This document shows positions 53,058 to 63,489 of a stretch of DNA of 64,000 bases, in pieces. The stretch comes from an uncultured Pseudomonadota bacterium (lineage in GTDB: Bacteria > Pseudomonadota > Gammaproteobacteria > Steroidobacterales > Steroidobacteraceae). The notes under the pieces are model-generated. The model made no database searches, was not told the origin of the DNA, and was given only the letters and a program-made list of their open reading frames with translations. Position 1 is the stretch's first letter. The number at the start of each line of letters is the position of its first letter. The translations under genes were made by a program, and so were the position numbers. Location of the stretch: positions 33,202 through 97,201 of the forward strand of contig CALGVD010000106.1 of assembly GCA_937920275.1 (NCBI GenBank), in the 5' to 3' direction.

Positions 53058-54391
53058 GACGAGCGGGTCGCGGCGAGCGGGTCGATGCCGGTCGCGCGGG
53101 TCTGATCCGCGACGATCTGGCGAGCGGACCAGAAGTAGTGGAAGGTCGCCCACAGACCGGTCGGCACCAGCCAGAGCATCGCCGTCCGCAAGGACTGCGC
53201 GTTGTCCATGCCGCCCGCGGTGTAGTGGTCGCTTAAAAATCCGACCAGTTGCGGTGCGATGATGAGGTTGCCCACATTGGCCACGAACAGCGTGAAAGCA
53301 CAGAACATGGCGCGCATGCGTGGCTCGGCGAGGTTGTTGAGCAGGCCGAAGCAGGGGCCGATGTAGAAGTAGATGGAGGGGATGAAGATCCAGAGCAAGA
53401 TCCGGATCGTCTCGATCGATTGGCTGGTATAGATGAAGTAAGACACCACCGTCGCGATACCGACGACGATACCCATCAGCCAGACCACCCGGCGCGGATC
53501 GATCATGGAGCGCTGGGCGACGAGCCATGCGGTGAAGAGCGTGGCAAGGCTGCCGCCGAAAAGATGCATCGGCCCAGTGAAGATCCCGGCTTCGCCCGCG
53601 GTCATGTCGAAATTGCGCACGAGGAAGGTGGGGGTCCACCAGATGAGACCCCAACCCCAAAGGGCTGTGAGGGCGCTTCCGAGCATCACATGGACGGCCG
53701 AGCGCTGCTGCAGAAGGTATTTGAACGTCGCGCCGAAGCTCGGTGAGACCTCTGATTTGTTGCGGTCGAGCTGACCGCGCTTCGGCTCGCGGACCGTCAG
53801 GAAGATCAGAAAGCCGAAAACGACGCCCGGGATGCCGAGCAGTAGGAATACTTGCCGCCACCCGTACATCTCGGACAGTTGCCCGGCGACGTCGGCGCCG
53901 ATCCAGGCTCCGATGGAGGCCCCGAGCGCGAATATGGTCAGCGCCATCGGCCGCTGCGACGCCGGGAAGTAGTCGGAGAGGATGGAGCTCGCCCCGGGGG
54001 TGCCGCCGGCTTCACCGACGCCAACGCCGATGCGTGAGACCAGCAGCTGCCAGTAGTTCATGGCGAGGCCGCTCGCGGTCGTCATCGCCGACCAGACGAT
54101 GACCGAGATGGCGATGATGTTGCGCCGGCTGTAGCGGTCGATCAACCACGACAGGGGGAAGCCGAACAGCACATAGAACAGCGCGAGCGCCGTTCCGGTG
54201 AGGAACGCGATGCCGGAGTCTGTGAGCTGCAGTTCGATGCGGATCGGCTCGAGCAGCGTTGAGATGACATATCGATCAGCGATGCTGAGCGCGTAGACAC
54301 CCACCATCACCAGCAGTACATACCAACGGGTCCACTCACCGTCGCGCGAGGGCGCTGCAGTGGCCGCGGTGTCTAGGCGGTTGTCGCTCAT
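53054..54391 (-). CDS. MFS transporter (spinster-like)
   Basis: YVLLVMVGVYALSIADRYVISTLLEPIRIELQLTDSGIAFLTGTALALFYVLFGFPLSWLIDRYSRRNI; ATGA overlap with downstream potD-like gene. Confidence 0.88.
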   Translation of the reverse strand: MSDNRLDTAATAAPSRDGEWTRWYVLLVMVGVYALSIADRYVISTLLEPIRIELQLTDSGIAFLTGTALALFYVLFGFPLSWLIDRYSRRNIIAISVIVWSAMTTASGLAMNYWQLLVSRIGVGVGEAGGTPGASSILSDYFPASQRPMALTIFALGASIGAWIGADVAGQLSEMYGWRQVFLLLGIPGVVFGFLIFLTVREPKRGQLDRNKSEVSPSFGATFKYLLQQRSAVHVMLGSALTALWGWGLIWWTPTFLVRNFDMTAGEAGIFTGPMHLFGGSLATLFTAWLVAQRSMIDPRRVVWLMGIVVGIATVVSYFIYTSQSIETIRILLWIFIPSIYFYIGPCFGLLNNLAEPRMRAMFCAFTLFVANVGNLIIAPQLVGFLSDHYTAGGMDNAQSLRTAMLWLVPTGLWATFHYFWSARQIVADQTRATGIDPLAATRSS

Positions 54392-54457
54392 CGTGTAGCC
54401 CCCTGATGATCTGCAGCCATCATATCGACTTTCGCGGGGTGGGTCAGGAGTCCGGGT

Positions 54458-56473
54458 CTAAGGACCGCGCGCAAGCGGTCCCAGAGCCTCCTTCAGGGGG
54501 GCGAGCCACGGCTCATAGGGCCTCCACTGGTCGACGCCGTCGCGGTTGATCGGGCGTCGCACCTGCTCGGCGCTCGCCGTGTGCACCCGCCGCTCGGTGC
54601 GGTGGAACTCGACGCACGCGTCCTCGAACGGCAGACCGCAGTGCTCGAGCAGGCGTCGCACGCTGCCCTCGAGATCGGCCAACACATCCTCGTGCTGCAC
54701 GCGCAGCACGCGACCCGGCAAGGCATGGTCGAGATGGCCCATGAGCTCGACATAGGTGCGGTAATAACGGCCGACATCTTCGAGGTCGTAGGCGAAGGGG
54801 TGTCCGTTGGCGTAGAGCTGCTTGAAGTTGCTGAAGCAGCAGTCCATCGCATCGCGGCGTGCGTCGATGATCCGGGCATTGGGCAGGATCAGCTGGATCA
54901 GCGCGATGTTGCGGAAGTTGTTCGGCATCTTGTCGATGAAGTGCGGTTTGCCGGCGCTGCGGTAGGCCTGGGTATCGCGGATGTAGGCCTCGCCGAACGC
55001 CCGGCATTGATCGGCGGTCAGGTCCGGCAGCACGCCGGGGTAGTGGGTGTCACCGAACTGGTCGCCGCTGCCCAGAGACCCGACGAGGCGCGGGATGTTG
55101 GCGAGTTCCATCGTGCCCTCGACCTGCGAGTGCGAGGCGAGGATCTGCTCGAGCAGCGTCGAGCCTGCGCGCGGCAGACCCAACACGAAGATGGGCGAGG
55201 GATCGGGGCATCCCCAGCCGCGCCGCGCGGCGAAGAACTCCGGCGTGCAGATGTCCATCTGGCGCCGTACGGCCCGTTCCTGGGCCGCCGGACGGTACAC
55301 CCCGTTCTCTTTTTTGAGGGCGTTGCCGCGGGCGTAATAGGTGAACGACTCGCCGTGCTCGCCGCGGTCTTCGAGCGCCTTGCCGAGCGCGAAGCAGAGG
55401 TGATAGCGGTCGGCGTGCTGCAGTTGCGGCTGCGCCTCGTAGTGCCGCATCCGCTCGAGTTCGGCCTCTGTGAAGCGATAGGTCTTCATGTTGGCGAGGC
55501 TCCAATACGCCTCACCGAAATCGGGTCGGAACTCGATCGCCTGACGGTAGGAGGCGATGGCCTCTGCGGTCTCGCCGTTGGTCTTGTGGGCGTGTCCCAA
55601 CGACTGGTGCAGTTCGGAGTCGCGCGGCATCTGCTGCAACAGCGCCCGATAGCGCTCGATGGCACCCGGGACATCGCCCAAGGCCATCACGATCCCGGCA
55701 TGGGTCACCCGCACGCCCGGATTGGCCGGCTCGGCGGCCATCAGTCGCTCGGCCTCCGCGCGTGCGCGTGGGTGTTTGTGCAGATCGACGAGGGTGAGCA
55801 CGAGGTCGTAGCGCGCAGAGTTGTAGTCCGGTGCCTTCGTCAGCAGCTTGTCGAGCAGCACCTCGGCGTCGGTGTTGTACTCGAAGTGACGCGCGATCAT
55901 GGAGAGCACGCGCAGCGCCTCCACATCGTCGGGATGCTCGGCGAGGTGCGCGCGGATGGTGCGCTCGGCGTCCTGGAAGTCGCCGTCGGCGACCATGGCA
56001 CGCGCGGCGATCACCGCCTGCGGCAGGGTGCCGAGTTTCGCGACATGGCTGGCCGCGTTCGCAGCGTCTTCGGCCCGGCCGACGATCCGATAGAGCTTCT
56101 CGAGCGCCTGCCAGCTGGCGGGCAGGGCGGGGTTGTAGCGGATGGCCCACTCGAAGGCCTCTAGGGCTTTCGGGGCATCGCGCTGCGCGACATGGCAGTG
56201 ACCGCGCTCCTGGAACAGCCGTGAGTAGCGGGGATGGAAAGACTGCAGCGTGGCTAGTGTGCCGAGCGCCTCAGGGAAGCGCTGCAGCATGCGCTGTGCG
56301 ACCGCGACCAGATACAGCAGGTCCCGATGGCCGCGGTGCTCGTTGAGGTAGGCGTCCGCGACCTGCAGCACCTCGGCATAGCGACCCCGCCCGAGCGAGG
56401 CGCGCAGCACCAGCAGCGTCGTCTCGAGGTCGGGCAGTGCAGGGGTGTCGGGTGAGGGGTCTTGTGGGTCCAC
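54458..56473 (-). CDS. TPR-repeat sulfotransferase family protein
   Basis: FVLGLPRAGSTLLEQILASHSQVEGTMELANI, MPNNFRNIALIQLILPNARIIDARRDAMDCCFSNFKQLYANG. Likely GTG start 56473 (VDPQDPSPDTPAL), because ORF codons 56474-56509 overlap a terminator. Confidence 0.85.
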   Translation of the reverse strand: MDPQDPSPDTPALPDLETTLLVLRASLGRGRYAEVLQVADAYLNEHRGHRDLLYLVAVAQRMLQRFPEALGTLATLQSFHPRYSRLFQERGHCHVAQRDAPKALEAFEWAIRYNPALPASWQALEKLYRIVGRAEDAANAASHVAKLGTLPQAVIAARAMVADGDFQDAERTIRAHLAEHPDDVEALRVLSMIARHFEYNTDAEVLLDKLLTKAPDYNSARYDLVLTLVDLHKHPRARAEAERLMAAEPANPGVRVTHAGIVMALGDVPGAIERYRALLQQMPRDSELHQSLGHAHKTNGETAEAIASYRQAIEFRPDFGEAYWSLANMKTYRFTEAELERMRHYEAQPQLQHADRYHLCFALGKALEDRGEHGESFTYYARGNALKKENGVYRPAAQERAVRRQMDICTPEFFAARRGWGCPDPSPIFVLGLPRAGSTLLEQILASHSQVEGTMELANIPRLVGSLGSGDQFGDTHYPGVLPDLTADQCRAFGEAYIRDTQAYRSAGKPHFIDKMPNNFRNIALIQLILPNARIIDARRDAMDCCFSNFKQLYANGHPFAYDLEDVGRYYRTYVELMGHLDHALPGRVLRVQHEDVLADLEGSVRRLLEHCGLPFEDACVEFHRTERRVHTASAEQVRRPINRDGVDQWRPYEPWLAPLKEALGPLARGP

Positions 56474-56486
56474 GTGTCTGGAGGCC

Positions 56487-56521
56487 AAAAAAAAGCGGCG
56501 GGCCGTCACCGACCCGCCGCT
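56487..56521 (-). terminator. Rho-independent terminator downstream of TonB receptor
   Basis: Minus strand reads AGCGGCGGG-TCGGTGACGG-CCCGCCGCT followed by TTTTTTTT; 9-bp perfect stem plus U-tract, 15 nt past the TBDR stop. Confidence 0.9.
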
Positions 56522-56535
56522 CCTGTCGTCGAGGA

Positions 56536-59244
56536 TCAGTCTGCGAAACGGTATCCGAACTCGAGACCGATCGTGCGGGGACGCGCCTGGATGTCGGTCT
56601 GCACGAACTGCGAACTGGAGATGAACTCTGAGGTGTCGCGGTTCGTGAGGTTCGAGATGACCAGTTCCACGATCCAGTTGTCCTTTGCGACACCGGCCGA
56701 GGCGCTGACATCCGTGAACGAATCCAGTTTCACCGACTGCAGGCGGTTACCGGTCGAGTTGCGCTCGTCCGTGTAGACCACGCCCAATTGCGTGTAGTAC
56801 TCGTACGAGTTGCTCGTCCACTCGTAGCGGGCGCGGATGTTGCCCTGGAGTTCCGGGGACAGCGCCGCCGGGTCACCTGCGACACCGAACACGTTGGCCA
56901 CCGGGACCGCGCGGCCGCTCGCCGCCGAGCCCACCCAAGACTCCGTGATCGCCTGACCGAAGTTCGGCGTTCCTGGGATGTTGTTGATGAACTGCGGATC
57001 GTTGGTGAGTTCCGACTTGTTGTAGGCCGCACCGGCGTCGATCGTCAGACCCTCGGACACGAGCGCCGTGAGGCTCATCGTGATGCCCTTGGCCTCGTAG
57101 CTCGGGCCGTTGACGCTGACCGTGATGTTACCGAAGCCCGCCTGCGGGGCGAAGATGCCCGACTGCACGTTATCCCACTCGTCGATGTAGATGGCACCGT
57201 TGAAGATCACGCGGTTGTCCATCAGCGTGCTCTTCCAACCGATCTCGTAGTTCACGAGGTCGTCGGACTTGAAGGTCAACGGCAACTGGAACTGGTTGAA
57301 GCTGCCGCGCTGAGCCGTGCCGGTGCTGCGGTCCACGGCACGCAGCACCTGTGCGGTGCCGCGGTTGAAGCCGCCCGGACGGAAGCCTTCGGACCAAGTG
57401 GCGTACAGCAACAGGTCATCGGTCGCCTTCCAGCTGGCGTTCACACGGCTGCGGAAGCCAGTGTCGGTGAAGCTGTTGATCGCTTGGTTGTTGAGGTTGG
57501 TGCCGTAGGGCGCGTTACCCGTGGCCGGGCCGGTGCAGATCCCGGTGGCAGTCGACACGCCTTCGCCGTACTGCTTGCAGAAGAAGCTGCCGACGTTGCC
57601 ACCCAACATCTGGTTGAAGCCCTCGAAGTAGCGGGTGCCGGCGGTCAGGGTCAGCGCATCGGTGACATGCCAGTCGACCGACAAGAAGGCGGCTTTCTGC
57701 TCGTACACGCGCTGGAAGTCGTTGAAGAAGCCGGTCGCCGAGTTGCGACGGTTGGGGTTGTTGAACGACGCGTTGGCGAACTTCGGCGTGTTGGCGGGGT
57801 CGAGCGCGAAGAAGCAGCTCTGCGGGCCGCCGATGGTGCACTCGGGAACCGACTTGTAGAGCCACTCGGTCTGGTCGTTGACCTCGCGCTTTTCGTAGAA
57901 GAGACCGCCGACTGCGGTGACCTTCCAGTCCGACGGGGTGCTCAGGCGGATCTCGTGGCTGGTGTTGATGTTCTCGATCGTGTTCTGCCACACCGAGGAG
58001 GGCGAGTAGCACTTGTTGACCGAGGCGCCGGAATAGCCGGTGCACTGGTAGTAGGCGCCGTAGAGACCACGCGCATAGTTGGTGTAGTCGCCTTGGATGA
58101 AGTTGTCGCGCTTGAGGTACGACGCCGAGTACACGAGGTCGAAGTCGCCGACCTTGCCGGAGAGGGTGAGCGCGGTGTTGGCGAACGTGTCCTTGGTGAT
58201 CGAGTCGTTGAACACCGTGACCTGATAATCACCGAGCGGACGACCGCGGATCGGCGAGTTGTTGGGGCCGCCGGTGGTGCAGGTGGATTCGCGCGTCGGG
58301 TCAGGGCAATCCGAACCGAACGGCATGGAATAGAACACACCGCTGCTGTCGATGTCCTGGAAGCTTTGAACGACGAGGATATTCCAGTCATCGTTCACAT
58401 CGTAGGACAGGCCGATGCGGGCACCCTTGTAGGAGGCCGGGTTGAAGTTGTCACGGGTGATCTTGAAGTTGTCGATCACCACGGAGTCCGCCGGCACGCG
58501 GCCGCCGGTCAACGAGGCGAAGGAGAGGTCGGTGCTGCGGCGGGTGAAGGTCGAGGGCACATTGTCGACATAGCCGCCGCGCGAGTCGTTGTAGGCCACG
58601 ATGCGGGCCGCGAGCTTGTCGCTGAGCGGCAGGTTCAGCATACCGGTCAGGTTGGTGCTGTCATCGCCGCCGGTGGTCTGCGCGTATCCCGCTCGGAAAT
58701 ACGACTCGGTGACGCCCTGCTTGGGCTTGTTCGTGATGTAGCGGACCACGCCCGCCTGGGCGCCGGCGCCGAACAGCGTTCCCTGCGGACCTTCGAGGAC
58801 TTCGATGCGCTCGAGGTCGGCTGCGTAGACGTCAAGGTTACGGCCTGGGATCTGCACGGCCTGATCGTCGAGGTAGAGACCGACGGTCGGCCACTGGCCC
58901 ACCGTACCGCCACCTTGCAGGACGGCCGCGCCGATGCTGAGACCGCGGATCGCGAAGTTGCCGTGGGTCGGGCCTTGGGAGGCGACCTGCACGTTCGGCA
59001 GGAACTTCACGAACTCGTCGATCGTGGTGACCTTGAGGTTGTCGAGGGTCTCGGTGGTCAGGGCTTGCACCGTGATCGGGACGTTCTGGATGTTCTCGGT
59101 TCGGCGCTGTGCCGTGACCACGACCTCGTCCAATTCGAAGACGGCTTCGGACTGTGCGACGGCCTGTTGGGCCTGTGACGACGCGACGGCGGCGAAGACC
59201 GCTGCGGAAATCTGTCTATTCAAGATGTATCCCTCTGGCAACAC
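56536..59244 (-). CDS. TonB-dependent receptor
   Basis: MLPEGYILNRQISAAVFAAVASSQAQQAVAQSEAVFELDEVVVTAQRRTENIQNVPITVQALTTETLDNLKVTTIDEFVKFLPNV...; C-terminal RPRTIGLEFGYRFAD. Confidence 0.92.
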   Translation of the reverse strand: MLPEGYILNRQISAAVFAAVASSQAQQAVAQSEAVFELDEVVVTAQRRTENIQNVPITVQALTTETLDNLKVTTIDEFVKFLPNVQVASQGPTHGNFAIRGLSIGAAVLQGGGTVGQWPTVGLYLDDQAVQIPGRNLDVYAADLERIEVLEGPQGTLFGAGAQAGVVRYITNKPKQGVTESYFRAGYAQTTGGDDSTNLTGMLNLPLSDKLAARIVAYNDSRGGYVDNVPSTFTRRSTDLSFASLTGGRVPADSVVIDNFKITRDNFNPASYKGARIGLSYDVNDDWNILVVQSFQDIDSSGVFYSMPFGSDCPDPTRESTCTTGGPNNSPIRGRPLGDYQVTVFNDSITKDTFANTALTLSGKVGDFDLVYSASYLKRDNFIQGDYTNYARGLYGAYYQCTGYSGASVNKCYSPSSVWQNTIENINTSHEIRLSTPSDWKVTAVGGLFYEKREVNDQTEWLYKSVPECTIGGPQSCFFALDPANTPKFANASFNNPNRRNSATGFFNDFQRVYEQKAAFLSVDWHVTDALTLTAGTRYFEGFNQMLGGNVGSFFCKQYGEGVSTATGICTGPATGNAPYGTNLNNQAINSFTDTGFRSRVNASWKATDDLLLYATWSEGFRPGGFNRGTAQVLRAVDRSTGTAQRGSFNQFQLPLTFKSDDLVNYEIGWKSTLMDNRVIFNGAIYIDEWDNVQSGIFAPQAGFGNITVSVNGPSYEAKGITMSLTALVSEGLTIDAGAAYNKSELTNDPQFINNIPGTPNFGQAITESWVGSAASGRAVPVANVFGVAGDPAALSPELQGNIRARYEWTSNSYEYYTQLGVVYTDERNSTGNRLQSVKLDSFTDVSASAGVAKDNWIVELVISNLTNRDTSEFISSSQFVQTDIQARPRTIGLEFGYRFAD

Positions 59245-59436
59245 AGCGTGTATCCGCTGCTTTGGTGAAGTACCCCAGGTCCCCGTGCCTCAGCGATGAC
59301 GATAAGGCGCGATACGGTCGAACGGAGGATAAGCCACTGTTGGCGGCGGCGACAAGGTGTACCGGCGCATTCGATGGCGGGTGATGCGTCCATGCGACAT
59401 GTTGACGAGGCTGGGCGAGGCTGGGCGACAACCCGG

Positions 59437-60747
59437 TCAGGGTTCGAGCACGGCCTGGTAGACCTGATTGTGCATGTCTTGATAAGTGCGGTTCGCTTGC
59501 CCGTCCGCCCCGCGTGCGACCTGGGCCAGAACGATGGCGACGATCCCGGTGCTGGGGCTGACCATCCAGTTGGTGTCCATCACGCCCGGCCAGGTGTAGT
59601 CGCCGTCGCGGTTCGCCTGCGGTACAGACCGAAAATCGATCACCGGCGAGACGCCGAGACCGAACCCGAGTCCGCGCCAGGTGTCGCCGTAGGCCTTGCC
59701 CATCGCCGTATCGGGTACCTGTTGGCTGGTCATCAACTCGATCGTCACCGGCGAGAGATATCGACGACCCTCGAAGCGGCCCTTGTCTGCGAGCATCTGC
59801 GCGAACCGTAGGTAATCGCCCGCGGTGGAGAGCAGTCCGCCGCCGCCCGAGAGGAAAGGCGGCGCTGCGGTCGGCGCTGCGGCAAAGGGTCCCTGAAGGG
59901 GTTCGAGTTTGCCGGCCGCGTTGCGGCGATAGATGGTCGCCACCCGGCCCGCATCGGCCTCGGAGACGAAGAAGCCGGTGTGCGTCATGCCGAGCGGATC
60001 GAACAGCCGCTTCTGCAGGAACTCGGCGAACGGCATGCCCGAGACGACCTCGACGAGGTGACCGAGCACATCGGTCGCGTAGCTGTAGCGCCAGTCCGAC
60101 CCGGGTTCAAAATAAAGCGGCAGCGCGGCGAGCCGACGGATCTTCTCGTCGGCGGTCTGCGGGCCGTAGAGGCTGAACGCAGCCCACTCGGCCGCGAGCG
60201 GTGAGGTCGTGTCGTACCCCGGGCCGTAGCCGAGACCGCTGGTGTGCGTCAGCAAATGGCGCACCGTGATCGGACGCTTGACGGGCTCGGTGCGCGGCTT
60301 GCCGGCGTCGTCCACGCCCACCATCACGCGCGACTGCGCAAAAGCGGGCAGGTAGCGGGAGACCGGGTCGTCGAGCTGCAGCTTGCCCTCTTCATAGAGC
60401 ATCAGCACCGCCACCGAGGTGACCGGCTTCGTCATGCTGAAGATGCGGAAGCGCGTGTCGAGCGACATCGGTATGGCGCGCTCGCGGTCCTGCATGCCGA
60501 CGGCGGTGGAATAGATGAGCTTGCCGTTGCGGGCGACCAGGATCGCGTACCCCGCCGCCGCATCGCGCCCGGTTTCACCGGAGAAGAACTCGCCCATCGC
60601 AGTGAGTCGCGCTGAAGACATCCCCACCGATTCCGGCGTCGCACGCGGCAGCGGTGCGCCCGGTCCGGCTGCGGCGGCGTGGCTGACAATCGTCATCGTG
60701 AGGAACGGCAGCAGACTGGCTGCGCGGTTGTGGCCTGGTCGATTCAT
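59437..60747 (-). CDS. Serine hydrolase, beta-lactamase/EstB family
   Basis: FRIFSMTKPVTSVAVLMLYEEGKLQLDDPVSRYLPAF (SxxK), LLTHTSGLGYGPGYDT; N-terminal signal-like segment. Confidence 0.87.
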   Translation of the reverse strand: MNRPGHNRAASLLPFLTMTIVSHAAAAGPGAPLPRATPESVGMSSARLTAMGEFFSGETGRDAAAGYAILVARNGKLIYSTAVGMQDRERAIPMSLDTRFRIFSMTKPVTSVAVLMLYEEGKLQLDDPVSRYLPAFAQSRVMVGVDDAGKPRTEPVKRPITVRHLLTHTSGLGYGPGYDTTSPLAAEWAAFSLYGPQTADEKIRRLAALPLYFEPGSDWRYSYATDVLGHLVEVVSGMPFAEFLQKRLFDPLGMTHTGFFVSEADAGRVATIYRRNAAGKLEPLQGPFAAAPTAAPPFLSGGGGLLSTAGDYLRFAQMLADKGRFEGRRYLSPVTIELMTSQQVPDTAMGKAYGDTWRGLGFGLGVSPVIDFRSVPQANRDGDYTWPGVMDTNWMVSPSTGIVAIVLAQVARGADGQANRTYQDMHNQVYQAVLEP

Positions 60748-60818
60748 GGCATGGCTCCCGTTGACGCGTTGTTGCATTATAGGGGTGCTTCACTGCTTAA
60801 GACATCGAGGTGCGAAAG

Positions 60819-62249
60819 ATGAAATCGTTGCAGCATTACATCGACGGGCGATGGGTTGCGCCGGTCGTGACGGGCGATCGGTTCCCGGTGATCGATCCCG
60901 CGACCGAATCCCAGGTCGCCGAGATCTGCATGGGCAGTGCCGCCGATGTGGACCTTGCCGTGGCCGCCGCCTGCCGCGCGTTCCCCGGCTTCGCAGCGAC
61001 CCCGCTCGAAGCGCGACTCGATGCGCTGCGCCGCATCAACGAAGTGTTCAAGCGTCGTTTCGACGAGATGGCCGATGCGATCACGACCGAGATGGGCGCG
61101 CCGCGCGACATGGCGCGCGAGGCTCAGGCAGCCTCCGGCCCCGGCCACATCGAGGCGACCATCAAGGCTGCGCAGCAGCTCGATTGGGAGGTGCGCATCG
61201 ACGGCTCGAATGTGGTGCGCGAACCGATCGGCGTTTGCGGCCTCGTCACCCCCTGGAACTGGCCGATCAACCAGATCCTCGCCAAGGTCGCGCCGGCCAT
61301 CGCGGCGGGCTGCACGATGGTGCTCAAGCCGAGCGAGCAGGCGCCGCTCTCGGCGCAGCTCATCGCAGAGTTCATCGACGAGGCCGGGCTGCCCCCCGGC
61401 GTGTTCAATCTGGTGCACGGAAATGGGCCGACGGTCGGCCATGCGATGAGCGCGCACCCGGACATCGAGATGATGTCCTTCACCGGCTCGACCCGCGCCG
61501 GCGTCGATGTCGCAAAGACCGCCGCCGACACCATCAAACGCGTCGCGCAGGAGCTCGGTGGCAAGTCGCCCAACCTCATCTTCGCCGACGCCGACCTCGG
61601 TCGCGCACTCGGCAACGCCATCCGTCGCTGCTTCTACAACACCGGGCAATCCTGCAACGCCCCGACGCGCCTGCTGGTCGAGGCGTCGGTCTACGAGCGT
61701 GCGGTGGAGCTCATCAGACCGCTCGCGGAGGCGACGAAGGTCGGCGATCCGCGCCAGCCCGGTCGTCACCTCGGGCCGCTCTCTTCCCGCATCCAGTTCG
61801 AGCGGGTTCAGCGCTACATGCAGATCGGCATCGACGAGGGCGCACGCCTGGTCGCAGGCGGTCCGGGCCGGCCGGAGGGCATCGATCGCGGATTCTTCGT
61901 GAAGCCGACGGTGTTCGCGGATGTGCACAACGGCATGCGCATCGCGCGCGAGGAGATCTTCGGGCCGGTGCTCTCGATGATCCCGTTCAAAGATCTCGAC
62001 GACGCCATCGCCATCGCCAACGACACACCTTACGGCCTCGCGGCGTACCTGTTCACCAGCGACCTCGACAAGGCGCGCACCGTCGCCCGTCGTCTGCGCG
62101 CCGGCAGCGTGCACATCAACGGCGCCGGGCAGGGTTACATGGAGCCGTTCGGCGGCTTCAAGCAGTCGGGCAACGGCCGTGAATGCGGTACCTATGGCCT
62201 GCTCGATTTCCTCGAGCTGAAATCGATCAACGGCTTCTACGCGGCCTGA
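60819..62249 (+). CDS. Aldehyde dehydrogenase family protein
   Basis: WNWPINQILAKVAPAIAAGCTMVLKPSEQAPL, FTGSTRAGVDVAKTAADTIKRVAQELGGKSPNLIF, NTGQSCNAPTR (catalytic Cys). Confidence 0.92.
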   Translation: MKSLQHYIDGRWVAPVVTGDRFPVIDPATESQVAEICMGSAADVDLAVAAACRAFPGFAATPLEARLDALRRINEVFKRRFDEMADAITTEMGAPRDMAREAQAASGPGHIEATIKAAQQLDWEVRIDGSNVVREPIGVCGLVTPWNWPINQILAKVAPAIAAGCTMVLKPSEQAPLSAQLIAEFIDEAGLPPGVFNLVHGNGPTVGHAMSAHPDIEMMSFTGSTRAGVDVAKTAADTIKRVAQELGGKSPNLIFADADLGRALGNAIRRCFYNTGQSCNAPTRLLVEASVYERAVELIRPLAEATKVGDPRQPGRHLGPLSSRIQFERVQRYMQIGIDEGARLVAGGPGRPEGIDRGFFVKPTVFADVHNGMRIAREEIFGPVLSMIPFKDLDDAIAIANDTPYGLAAYLFTSDLDKARTVARRLRAGSVHINGAGQGYMEPFGGFKQSGNGRECGTYGLLDFLELKSINGFYAA

Positions 62250-62281
62250 GGGCGGCGGCGTCTGCCCACCAAGCGCGAGCC

Positions 62282-63472
62282 ATGATACTCAAAGATATCG
62301 AGACCTTCGTCGTCGGCAACCCACCACCGTCTTTCGGTGGGCGGTATTTCGTCTTCGTCAAACTCACCACCGACGACGGCATCTCCGGCGTGGGTGAGGC
62401 GTATTGCGTGCCGTTCGAGCCGCAGCTCGTCGCGAGGATGATCGAGGATGTGTTCGCCCGGTATGCCGCAGGCCAGGATCCGCACGCCATCGAGACCCTT
62501 TGGCGGCGCGTCTATTCCAGCGGCTTCACGCAGCATCCCGATCTCACGCTGATGGGCGTGCTGAGCGCGCTCGAGATGGCGTGCTGGGACATCATCGGCA
62601 AGGCGGCCGGGCAGCCCGTCTATAACCTGCTCGGCGGCCGTGTGCACGAGCGCCTGCGCACCTACACCTACATCTATCCGACCGCGAGCGAGACCGACGC
62701 CATCTACCACGATGCCGAGCGATCGGCCGAGCGGGCCGCCGAGTATGTCCAACAGGGCTTCACGGCGATCAAGTTCGATCCGGCGGGGCCGTACACGGCG
62801 TTCGATGGTCGCCAGCTGTCGCTCACCGAACTCGAGCGCAGCGAGCGCTTCGCGCGGCTCATCCGCGAAGCGGTCGGCAGCAAGGCCGACCTGCTGTTCG
62901 GCACCCACGGTCAGATGAACGCGGCGGGTGCGATCCGCCTCGCCAAGCGCCTCGAGCCCTACGACCCTTTGTGGTTCGAAGAGCCTGTGCCGCCCGATTC
63001 CCCTGAGCAGATGGGTCTCGTCGCGCGCAGCACCCACATCCCGATCGCGGCCGGCGAGCGGCTCACCACCAAGTACGACTTCCTGCGCGTGCTGCGTGCC
63101 AATGCCGCGTCCATCCTGCAGATGAACCTCGGTCGCGTCGGGGGGCTGCTCGAGGCCAAGAAGATCGCGGGGATGGCCGAGGCGCAGCATGTGCAGATCG
63201 CGCCGCATCTCTACTGCGGTCCGATCGTCGGCGCCGCCAACATCCAACTGGCCGCCTGCAGCCCGAATTTCCTCGTCCTCGAGGGCATCGAGCGTTGGCA
63301 GGGTTTCCATGCCGAGATCCTGCGCAAGCCCATCCACTGGGAGGCCGGGTATGTCATCCCGTCCCGCGAGCCCGGGCTCGGTGTCGAGCTCAACGAAGAG
63401 GTCGCGCGCGCCAACCCCTACCGGGGCGACAAACTACACCTCGAGATGACCCAGCACCCCGCTGGCGTCTGA
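62282..63472 (+). CDS. Mandelate racemase/muconate lactonizing enzyme family (enolase superfamily), probable acid-sugar dehydratase-like
   Basis: MILKDIETFVVGNPPPSFGGRYFVFVKLTTDDGISGVGEAY...AIKFDP...FGTHGQMNAAGAIRLAKRLEPYDPLWFEEPVPPD...AAGERLTTKYDF...APHLYCGPIVGAANIQ. Confidence 0.87.
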   Translation: MILKDIETFVVGNPPPSFGGRYFVFVKLTTDDGISGVGEAYCVPFEPQLVARMIEDVFARYAAGQDPHAIETLWRRVYSSGFTQHPDLTLMGVLSALEMACWDIIGKAAGQPVYNLLGGRVHERLRTYTYIYPTASETDAIYHDAERSAERAAEYVQQGFTAIKFDPAGPYTAFDGRQLSLTELERSERFARLIREAVGSKADLLFGTHGQMNAAGAIRLAKRLEPYDPLWFEEPVPPDSPEQMGLVARSTHIPIAAGERLTTKYDFLRVLRANAASILQMNLGRVGGLLEAKKIAGMAEAQHVQIAPHLYCGPIVGAANIQLAACSPNFLVLEGIERWQGFHAEILRKPIHWEAGYVIPSREPGLGVELNEEVARANPYRGDKLHLEMTQHPAGV

Positions 63473-63489
63473 CCCCCCTTCGGAGCCCC

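Noticed and set aside
56788-59178. 796-aa plus-strand ORF opposite the second TonB receptor
   Set aside because: Antisense shadow of a clear TonB receptor; V/G/D/R-rich with no recognisable domain.
59333-59340. GCCACTGT resembling a conserved cobalamin-riboswitch element upstream of the second TonB receptor
   Set aside because: It lies on the strand opposite to the receptor gene, and I saw no accompanying conserved B12-box sequence; an isolated 8-mer is not evidence.
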